NCBI GenBank assembly: GCA_025450255.1
Contig: JANWHV010000138.1
Location: forward strand, 1-6,387
Length of the DNA stretch: 6,387 nt
Origin: Chloroflexota bacterium
GTDB taxonomy: Bacteria > Chloroflexota > UBA5177 > JANWHV01
Reading direction: 5' to 3'
Shown: positions 1 through 4,681 of the stretch, piece by piece
Layout of the letters: every line of letters starts with the position of its first letter
How positions within the stretch are numbered: the first letter of the stretch is position 1
Translations under genes and position numbers: made by a program
Notes under the pieces: generated by a model
What the model was told of the DNA's origin: nothing
Seen by the model: only the letters and a program-made list of their open reading frames with translations
The model's database searches: none

Positions 1-249
1 ATCGTTACCGCCTTCACCTGGATGATAGCCTAGACACCGCGTGGACTGATCGCCTCCTACCGGGTCGAGATCGTCCTCGTAAAGGGTTGCTAGAGCCATG
101 GTATTGCCATTACAATCGACGAACTCCATCTCGTACGCTTCACGCGGGCCGCGATAAACCATAAGAATAGTTCCAACGCTCCCACTATGAAGCTTGAGAT
201 CCGGCCGATAGTATTTCAACCGGGCCAATTCATATTCATTGAATCGCAT
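1..249 (-). CDS. DUF4926-like protein, candidate immunity protein of the RHS tip (3' end outside window)
   Basis: Reading from the ATG at 249 down to base 1 gives 83 open codons with no stop, so the gene runs off the left edge. Residues about 13-61 match the DUF4926 pattern as I remember it: a short N-terminal helix, then SGSVGTI at 22-28 (the family's G-x-V-G-T-V turn), YEMEFVD at 39-45, NGNTMALATL at 47-56 and EDDL at 58-61. The 22 residues after that (DPVGGDQSTRC...) extend beyond the usual short domain. No signal peptide or membrane segment is visible, so it is probably cytoplasmic. Its ATG lies 7 bases after the stop of the RHS/DUF6883 gene, with AGGTG across that stop, so the two are likely translationally coupled. 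DUF4926 and DUF6883 genes are, to my recollection, often neighbours; that plus its position just after an RHS C-terminal tip makes an immunity role a reasonable inference, not a demonstrated one. The family match is good, the function moderate. Confidence 0.8.
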   Translation of the reverse strand, partial: MRFNEYELARLKYYRPDLKLHSGSVGTILMVYRGPREAYEMEFVDCNGNTMALATLYEDDLDPVGGDQSTRCLGYHPGEGGND

Positions 250-253
250 GTCG

Positions 254-258
254 CACCT
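254..258 (-). promoter_or_regulatory. Shine-Dalgarno for the DUF4926 gene, overlapping the RHS stop codon
   Basis: On the minus strand the junction reads TAGGTGCGACATG. AGGTG shares bases with the TAG stop of the RHS gene and ends 4 bases before the ATG. Ribosomes ending translation of the toxin-like tip are therefore placed to start the partner, the usual layout for coupled toxin and immunity genes. Confidence 0.55.
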
Positions 259-1414
259 ACAAGTCTGTTGGGATCGCAGTGACGAGTCTCACCACGCCGT
301 CCGGGTTGAGTATCCAAGCGAACTTAACTGGAATCACCTTGCCGTTTGCGCCGACGATATCAATCAACTGGTTGTACTTGGTGCCATAGTCGGTCGCGCC
401 CGTCTCTATTGCATCAGCCCGGCGGAACACGATTTGCTTGGCGAGGTCGTGTAAATTTGCCCGAGTATATCCTAGCGCCTGTCGGAACCATTTCGCTTTT
501 GTCGCGCCACCACCCGCATGCTCTGGATTGAGAATATACCGATTGAGCTTATCGATGACACTTTCTTCAGTGGTCTTAGGGAGCCCGCTTGGGTCGAAGT
601 GGGACACCCTCGGTGCGCTTGGCTCCCTTGCTGTCGGTGGGATTGGATCAGGTGGAGGCGGCACGTCCTCGTCGCCGGCATCGCCTTCGCTTATCAGGTC
701 GTAAACCGCGACCGCCACGACCGCCACGACCAATACCGCGCCGACTGCGATGGCCCCAATATCAATGCCACCAGCGGCGTTGGGGCAATGGTTGGGCTTA
801 TGTGCCAGTTGTTGCGCTGAACAAGAGCCCGGCGGGTGGACAACGACCAGCCCACTCGGATCCGTCCCATCCAGCGGGTCATCGCCCGCATAGACGTAGC
901 TCCTGGCGCCCTCCTGCTGGCTGGGGTCGGGTTGTAGGAAGCGGCGGAGCACCGGGTCGTAGGGGCGGGTGGCGAGCCAGTACCAGCCCGTCGTCTCGTT
1001 CGGCGCCGAAAGCTCGCGGTCGTACCAATAGCCGGCGTAGAGCAGCGGCTGCTTGACCGTCTCCAGGTCGACGGTCGGCACGCCCCAACTGTCGTAGTGG
1101 TAACGGTCCACCACGTTGCCGCTCGTGTCGGTCAGCGCCACCACGTCGCCGTGCCCGTTCAAGCTGTACCAATAGCGGCTGGTGGTGCTCCCGGTCTGGC
1201 GCAGCAGCTCGTAGGGGGCGCCGTCCTGGCGGTCGAGGAAGGTGTCGGTGTAGGGCGTGGTGATGCTCGTGCCGCTATAGGCGGTCTGGGCCAGCTCGCC
1301 GCCGCGGTAGGTAAAGATCTCGCTCAGTTGGGTGGTGCCGGAGAGCACCACGGTATCGGTGGCGCGCTGCTCCGCCGTGTTGTAGGTGATCGTCGCCACG
1401 CTGCCGTTCTTCAT
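257..1414 (-). CDS. RHS repeat-associated core protein with C-terminal DUF6883-like domain (fragment)
   Basis: This 385-residue frame is the C-terminal end of an RHS/YD-repeat protein. Residues 1-60 look like decayed YD repeats. Residues 81-113 (YWYSLNGHGDVVALTD..., then YHYDSWGVP) and 126-189 (YAGYWYD..., GWYWLATRPYDPVLRRFLQPDP, YVYAGDDPLDGTDPSGL) form the RHS-associated core that ends the RHS shell and precedes the variable tip. Then come a hydrophobic stretch at about 215-241, an acidic and Pro-rich linker at 244-262 and the terminal domain at 286-385. The ATG at 1414 has no Shine-Dalgarno and sits mid-module: the homology continues upstream in another frame, so this is probably not a natural start. 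In the family, the core and shell enclose a C-terminal toxin that is released into a target cell. Here the shell is missing, so independent export is unlikely. It is probably a displaced RHS-CT cassette, or part of a longer gene if the frame break is a sequencing error. Confidence 0.85.
   Translation of the reverse strand: MKNGSVATITYNTAEQRATDTVVLSGTTQLSEIFTYRGGELAQTAYSGTSITTPYTDTFLDRQDGAPYELLRQTGSTTSRYWYSLNGHGDVVALTDTSGNVVDRYHYDSWGVPTVDLETVKQPLLYAGYWYDRELSAPNETTGWYWLATRPYDPVLRRFLQPDPSQQEGARSYVYAGDDPLDGTDPSGLVVVHPPGSCSAQQLAHKPNHCPNAAGGIDIGAIAVGAVLVVAVVAVAVYDLISEGDAGDEDVPPPPDPIPPTAREPSAPRVSHFDPSGLPKTTEESVIDKLNRYILNPEHAGGGATKAKWFRQALGYTRANLHDLAKQIVFRRADAIETGATDYGTKYNQLIDIVGANGKVIPVKFAWILNPDGVVRLVTAIPTDL
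260..559 (-). other. DUF6883-like C-terminal tip domain of the RHS protein (predicted toxin)
   Basis: Residues about 286-385 of the RHS fragment. Key elements are KLNRYILNPEHAGG (289-302), TKAKWFRQALGYT (305-317), TDYGTKY (341-347), VKFAWILNPDG (363-373) and RLVTAIP (376-382). The order LNPEH, KA-x-x-F, YGxKY, AWI, RLVTAxP is what I remember as the DUF6883 pattern. An alpha-helical N-terminal half followed by a beta-rich half ending in this kind of motif recalls BECR-fold nucleases (RelE/barnase-like) found in other polymorphic toxins. That fold assignment is inference only. Placement after the RHS core and linker, at the very end of the protein and directly before a small partner gene, is the classic position of a toxin tip. 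Catalytic residues cannot be named from sequence alone; H299, K308, Y343 and K346 are polar positions in the motifs. Confidence 0.65.
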
Positions 1415-1415
1415 G

Positions 1416-1739
1416 GCCGCGCTGCAAGCGTCCCTGGGCGTCGTAGGCGAGGCAGGTGCTGTTCACGTCCGTGCTGCCGGTGGGGCAATCGGCGGCGAGA
1501 TTGCCGTTGGTGCTGATGACGGTGGGATAGCCGCCGCTGTTGCCCGCTGTCGTGGTGCCGCTGATCGCGTGCGTGCCGTTGGCGTCATAGCCGACATACC
1601 AGGTGGACTGGCCAGTCTGGGCCAGGGAGGTCAGCTCGTTCGGTTGGCCGCTGGTCGCGTATGCGTAGGTCTGGGTGATGCCGGTCTTGGACGCTACCTG
1701 CAGGTTGCCGTTCAAATCGGTGGTGAACGTCCGGCTAGT
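1416..1739 (-). pseudogene. 5' remnant of the RHS/YD-repeat gene, out of frame with the downstream part
   Basis: From 1739 downward the frame reads TSRTFTTDLNGNLQ, then YAYATSGQPNELTSLAQTG, STWYVGYDANGTHAIS and CLAYDAQGRLQR. These are YD-repeat-like units with YDxxG and GNL/GRL turns. At about 1416-1421 the homology moves to another frame: removing one G from CGCGGCC (minus strand) joins GRLQR directly to AMKNGSVATITYN and restores a continuous RHS protein. An in-frame TAG at 1740-1742 closes the upstream side, and no RHS-like sequence is visible between it and the ATPase gene. About 107 residues of repeat remain, whereas complete RHS proteins usually exceed 1000 residues, so the N-terminal region and most of the shell are absent. 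No start codon with a Shine-Dalgarno is evident; the only early starts are weak codons such as TTG at 1715. Either the locus is a pseudogene cassette or a one-base error hides a longer open frame, but the 5' truncation stands in both cases. Confidence 0.7.
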
Positions 1740-1808
1740 CTAAGCGGAAATGATTGCCTTGTCCAGTGCCGCCGATCTGGCGCACTAACGTGCGGCGGGC
1801 GCCGAGCG

Positions 1809-3140
1809 TTACAAGCTGGCGACCGGACCACCGAAGCCCGGCTCGACGCCGTTCGCGCGCAGCCTGGCCGAAAGGCTATCTGATAGAGCATTGCCAGTGC
1901 GCTTGAGAGCGCCGTTCTCGAACGAGGCTAATGTACTGAGCTGGTACACATTGTTGTTGTCGCTCTGCGCCAGGTCCGTCAGCTCGGCGATTTCGGTTAC
2001 CACGCGGCGGATTATCGGGGCGCCGTCACGCATTGCGGGCACGCGCGAGATTTGCACCACGAGATTGACCGCTTCCTCGATCGCCCGACGCACTGCCGGG
2101 AGGGCGGGCACATCCTCGGCCCTCAGCGCCAGGTTTTCAAGCCGAATCATGGCCTTCGGCACCGAGGCCGCGTGGATCGTGGTTACCGAGCCGTTATGGC
2201 CAAGTGACATCGCGTCGACCATATCCCAGGCGGAGCCGTCGCGCACCTCGCCGACGATCAGATGGTCCGGACGCATGCGCAGCGAGAGCCGGACCAATTC
2301 TCGTTGGTCAAAGCCGCCGCGGCCGTCGGCATTGGCCTGGCGGACCTCGAGTTGCTGCAACCGTTTCCGCGGCAGGTCAAACTCAATCGGATCCTCCACC
2401 GTTACGATCCGCCTGTCGGCGGGGAGGCTCGCCAGCAGCACCTCGACCAGGGTCGTTTTGCCCGAGCTTACCTCACCGCTTACGATAATGTTCGCGCCAC
2501 CGCGGAAGGCGCCGGACAACGCCCCCCAGAACGCTTGCGACACTGTGCCGTTGGCGATCAGATCGCCGATTTCGAGATGATGACGGCCACGCAGCCGAAT
2601 CACCAGGGACGGCCCCCTGGGCGCCAGGCGATCGTGGATCGCGGTGACACGCGCCATCGGCAGGCGGATTTCCTGGACGGGATGCGCCGTACTGATTAGC
2701 TGCCCTTGTTCGGCTCCCATCCGCTCGGCCAGGTACATGATGCGCTCTCGGCTGAGTGACTGGCCGGTGCCTTCCAGTACGCCGTGCCGCTCGACATACA
2801 CTTCTTGATCCGGGCCATCGACGATTATTTCCGTGACTTGGGGGTCGAGCAGCAGCGGATCCAGTTCGGCGTAGCCGCGCATTGCGCTGAACAAAACCTG
2901 GGCGGCGCTTGGCGGCAGGTGGACGCCGGGCGACAATTCGCGTTCTTGACGCGCGAGCGCCCGCGGAATAAGGACGTCGCGGATCCAACCGTCGAAGTCG
3001 CGATCCGCGTCATTGCCGGCCGGCTGCTCCACCACTGCCCTGCGCACCTCGAGAACGGCATGCTCCAAGGCTTCCCAGACGGCAATGTCGCTTTGCGCGC
3101 GCAGAAAAATTGGCCGTGACACCGCTGGTGAAGAGTCCAT
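1809..3140 (-). CDS. CpaF/TadA-type secretion ATPase (T2SS/T4P/T4SS family)
   Basis: A 443-residue ATPase of the GspE/VirB11 superfamily, closest in style to CpaF/TadA, which powers assembly of Flp/Tad pili or related secretion systems at the inner face of the membrane. The N-terminal half (about 80-185) has the family features LDPLLLDPQVTEIIVDGPD and RVTAIHDRLAPRGPSLVIRL. The motor domain has Walker A GEVSSGKTT (222-230, Lys228), Asp box TVEDPIEF (247-254), Walker B HLIVGEVRDG (293-302) and His box GSVTTIHA (317-324), all intact. The frame stays open upstream to a TTG at 3251, but those 37 residues (Pro/Arg-rich, no motif) look non-coding. I prefer the ATG at 3140, which has GGAG 11 bases upstream. 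The length suits the family. No TadB/TadC membrane partner or pilin gene lies next to it: downstream is the RHS fragment, upstream a divergent cupredoxin. Partners must be elsewhere or the gene is an orphan. Confidence 0.9.
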   Translation of the reverse strand: MDSSPAVSRPIFLRAQSDIAVWEALEHAVLEVRRAVVEQPAGNDADRDFDGWIRDVLIPRALARQERELSPGVHLPPSAAQVLFSAMRGYAELDPLLLDPQVTEIIVDGPDQEVYVERHGVLEGTGQSLSRERIMYLAERMGAEQGQLISTAHPVQEIRLPMARVTAIHDRLAPRGPSLVIRLRGRHHLEIGDLIANGTVSQAFWGALSGAFRGGANIIVSGEVSSGKTTLVEVLLASLPADRRIVTVEDPIEFDLPRKRLQQLEVRQANADGRGGFDQRELVRLSLRMRPDHLIVGEVRDGSAWDMVDAMSLGHNGSVTTIHAASVPKAMIRLENLALRAEDVPALPAVRRAIEEAVNLVVQISRVPAMRDGAPIIRRVVTEIAELTDLAQSDNNNVYQLSTLASFENGALKRTGNALSDSLSARLRANGVEPGFGGPVASL

Positions 3141-3401
3141 GGGTTCCGCAACTCCAATCCTTCGGCGCTCTGTGATTGCTTCCTCATTGTTACGCCAGAC
3201 CGCCGGCCATGCAGGTCGGGGCCTGAGCGCCGGGTCCTGGCCCACCGCCAATATGGTATCTCATCCAGGCAATCCGGCCCCCCCGCGCATTGCCTGTCGG
3301 CCCCGTGAACAACTGCCGTGCGGCCCTGTGCCGGCCGCGGCTGGAGGCATACGGTGGTACCAGGCACTGGGCCTCTGTGATATCCAGGAAAGGTAGAAGC
3401 A
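3141..3401. promoter_or_regulatory. Divergent intergenic region between the ATPase and cupredoxin genes
   Basis: The 261 bases separate two divergently transcribed genes, so promoters for both directions should lie here, given the ATG at 3140 for the ATPase. The stretch is GC-rich and I cannot point to a convincing -35/-10 pair. It contains an 8-bp inverted repeat (3266-3296), the palindromic GGTACC near 3355-3360 and, just before the cupredoxin, AGGAAAGG (3386-3393), a good Shine-Dalgarno 8 bases from the ATG at 3402. Confidence 0.4.
3266..3296. repeat. 8-bp inverted repeat CAGGCAAT/ATTGCCTG in the divergent promoter region
   Basis: CAGGCAAT at 3266-3273 and its exact complement ATTGCCTG at 3289-3296 are separated by 15 bases containing a C7 run. 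The distance between half-site centres is 23 bases, roughly two helical turns, which would suit a dimeric regulator serving either gene. A cruciform or RNA hairpin is the alternative. No specific regulator family can be assigned. Confidence 0.35.
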
Positions 3402-3890
3402 ATGAAGGCAAGAAAACTGGCCGGCATCGTGACCATGGTTGGCATTCTGTCCATAGGCGCCGCCTCGGCGGTGCTGGCGGCGCAGCCACATGGTATGGCC
3501 GCGCATGCATCCTCGTCCGCCGCGCTCGCGCCGCTGCGCGTCAATCTGGTGGTGGTGCCCGATTCGCTGCGCGGCTCCGACAAGCGGCACCATGATGCCA
3601 TCATACCGGCGACTCTTACCGCGGTGGTCGGTCAGAAAGTGATCGTCACGGTCTACAATATCGATACGGCGCCGCATTCCTTTACGTCGAGCGCGCTGGG
3701 CGTGAACGCGATCCTCAAGGCCGCGCCGGCGGATGGCGTGCCAGGTGTTACCACCTTCAGCTTCACCGCTAATAAAGCGGGCACCTATCACTGGAAGTGC
3801 ATCCTGCCGTGCGATAACGGCGGCGTGAACGCATGGGCAATGACCCATGACGGCTACATGGCCGGCACGGTGGTCATCACGGCCCACTAA
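3402..3890 (+). CDS. Exported cupredoxin-domain copper protein
   Basis: A 162-residue protein with a Sec signal peptide: KARK at 2-5, a hydrophobic core at about 6-26 and cleavage likely near AVLAA|QPH (27/28). The mature part (about 45-162) is a single cupredoxin beta-barrel, with LRVNLVVVPD as first strand, IDTAPHSFTS at 87-96 and GTYHWKC at 127-133. Likely copper ligands are His92 (in PHSF), Cys133 and Cys137 (CILPC), and His149 and/or Met147/Met153 in WAMTHDGYM. Blue-copper proteins normally use one His early, then Cys, His and Met near the C-terminus. Here the Cx3C spacing resembles the CuA site of COX2 (Cx3Cx3H), but the His and Met come 12-16 residues later. It probably acts outside the membrane in electron transfer or copper binding. 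The start is set by AGGAAAGG 8 bases upstream. It appears monocistronic, followed by a strong hairpin at 3913-3947. The cupredoxin call is firm; the copper-centre type is open. Confidence 0.88.
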   Translation: MKARKLAGIVTMVGILSIGAASAVLAAQPHGMAAHASSSAALAPLRVNLVVVPDSLRGSDKRHHDAIIPATLTAVVGQKVIVTVYNIDTAPHSFTSSALGVNAILKAAPADGVPGVTTFSFTANKAGTYHWKCILPCDNGGVNAWAMTHDGYMAGTVVITAH

Positions 3891-3912
3891 TCACCAGACG
3901 GGCAAGACACCA

Positions 3913-3947
3913 GTCAGGGGCGAGGTGCTCGGCACCTCGCCCCTGAC
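3913..3947 (+). terminator. Perfect 16-bp hairpin after the cupredoxin gene
   Basis: Arms GTCAGGGGCGAGGTGC (3913-3928) and GCACCTCGCCCCTGAC (3932-3947) pair perfectly around a 3-base loop, TCG, 23 bases after the TAA. The stem is very stable and placed as a transcription terminator, but no T-run follows on the plus strand (GCGCACCGG comes next). It may be a U-tract-less terminator or an mRNA 3'-end stabiliser. Its symmetry would act on either strand. Confidence 0.65.
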
Positions 3948-4036
3948 GCGCACCGGTCATCACCCACAACCGCCGTGGCGGGGCAACAGAGCGAAACAAT
4001 ACGGAAATCACGGCATGACCTCTGGACCTGAGAATA

Positions 4037-4070
4037 AGGGCCGTCCGGCCCTCGGCAGGCCCGCATGCCG
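4037..4070. repeat. Two adjacent small GC-rich hairpins upstream of the 181-aa gene
   Basis: AGGGCC-GTCC-GGCCCT (4037-4052) is a 6-bp stem with a 4-base loop, immediately followed by CGGCA...TGCCG (4053-4070), a 5-bp stem with an 8-base loop. They lie 48 or more bases before the next start codon, in its probable leader or promoter region. They could be a leader structure or a second terminator element behind the cupredoxin; nothing distinguishes these. Confidence 0.35.
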
Positions 4071-4105
4071 GTGATAGGGTGGAGATAGAGAGAAGATCAT
4101 TAATG

Positions 4106-4111
4106 AAGGAG
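4106..4111 (+). promoter_or_regulatory. Shine-Dalgarno AAGGAG that selects the ATG at 4119
   Basis: AAGGAG ends 7 bases before the ATG at 4119 but only 1 base before the ATG at 4113. Only the downstream ATG has normal spacing, so the protein should start MRQSQTT rather than MEMRQSQ. Confidence 0.6.
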
Positions 4112-4118
4112 CATGGAG

Positions 4119-4664
4119 ATGCGCCAGAGTCAAACTACCCTTCGCAGCGTGGCCGGATCCAGCACCTGGGCAGCAGTTCTCGCCAAGTGCCGCCACATGG
4201 AGAGCGACCGCTTGCCCGGCGCAAGCATGCATTCGTCTCACACCGATGCCGCCGCGCTCTGGGTACTGTTTGACGAGGCCGTGACCACGGCGAACGCCGC
4301 GCTGGAGCGCGAGGGGCTGCCCGAACGTATCACCGTCGAGGGCAGCGGCACGGAACGACGGTATACGCTCGCCGGCACCGCCGGCCGCGCGCGCGAGATC
4401 AAGGTCACGTTCGCGGCGGGGCCGGAGGATGAAGCGTTCGCCGGTAGCGCCTTCATCGGCTTCAGCTACACGCGCGCCTGCATCCGTCTCGTCTCGGCCA
4501 TCGCCGGGTCCCAGATGCGCTGGTTCTTCGCGTCCCAGGGCGCGGAGTTCACGGCGGATATCGTACACGATCTCTTCCTCAGTGTCTTCGGCGACGATCC
4601 GCTGGCCACCTTCCGGCTCTCGCCGATGGCCGGGGCGGAGTTGTTCGAGACACCCTGGGCGTAG
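4119..4664 (+). CDS. Unrecognised 181-aa cytoplasmic protein, first gene of the usp operon
   Basis: I do not recognise a named family. The protein has 181 residues from the ATG at 4119. It has no signal peptide and no clear transmembrane helix, and it carries a variable N-terminus (1-35) followed by an alpha/beta body. Visible elements are a helix at about 44-64 (TDAAALWVLFDEAVTTANAAL), likely strands around RITVEG, RRYTLAG and REIKVTFAA, a segment SAFIGFSYTRACIRLVSAIAG, and a C-terminal helix with TADIVHDLFLSVFGDDP ahead of ELFETPWA. Coding is supported by the consistent high-GC third positions, the good Shine-Dalgarno and the tight link to usp, whose ATG lies 17 bases after this stop. The close spacing suggests co-transcription and a stress-related role, but that is context only. 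A small ligand- or partner-binding protein is possible. Single Cys residues in CRHMESD and TRACIRL do not form a metal-binding motif. Confidence 0.75.
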   Translation: MRQSQTTLRSVAGSSTWAAVLAKCRHMESDRLPGASMHSSHTDAAALWVLFDEAVTTANAALEREGLPERITVEGSGTERRYTLAGTAGRAREIKVTFAAGPEDEAFAGSAFIGFSYTRACIRLVSAIAGSQMRWFFASQGAEFTADIVHDLFLSVFGDDPLATFRLSPMAGAELFETPWA

Positions 4665-4667
4665 CGC

Positions 4668-4673
4668 GAGGAG
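4668..4673 (+). promoter_or_regulatory. Shine-Dalgarno GAGGAG that selects the usp ATG at 4682
   Basis: GAGGAG lies 3 bases after the stop of the upstream gene. It is 2 bases from the ATG at 4676 and 8 bases from the ATG at 4682, so initiation at 4682 (MIDKILVPLDGSE) is preferred. This also gives the usual family N-terminus, two or three residues before KILVPLDGS. Confidence 0.6.
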
Positions 4674-4681
4674 TTATGGTG

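Noticed and set aside
1416..1424. Programmed ribosomal frameshift in the RHS gene
   Set aside because: No slippery heptamer or downstream pseudoknot is apparent at CGCGGCC, and the gene is also truncated at its 5' end, so decay or a sequencing error is simpler.
1766..1785. Hairpin between the ATPase stop and the RHS remnant (CGCC/GGCG with GTG/CAC and one bulge)
   Set aside because: The stem is short and bulged with no T-run on either strand; this is expected often in GC-rich sequence.
1386..2580. Plus-strand open frames (165 and 229 codons) opposite the RHS and ATPase genes
   Set aside because: Their low-complexity Ala/Arg/Ser composition and exact antisense relation to conserved domains mark them as shadows.
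3141..3251. N-terminal extension of the ATPase to a TTG at 3251 (37 more residues)
   Set aside because: The extra residues are Pro/Arg-rich without family similarity, TTG is a rare start, and the ATG at 3140 has GGAG upstream and gives a normal family length.
2825..3887. Long minus-strand open frames (about 259 and 208 codons) opposite the cupredoxin and the ATPase start
   Set aside because: They are rich in Arg, His and Cys with no family motif, and run antisense to or out of frame with well supported genes, as is common in high-GC DNA.
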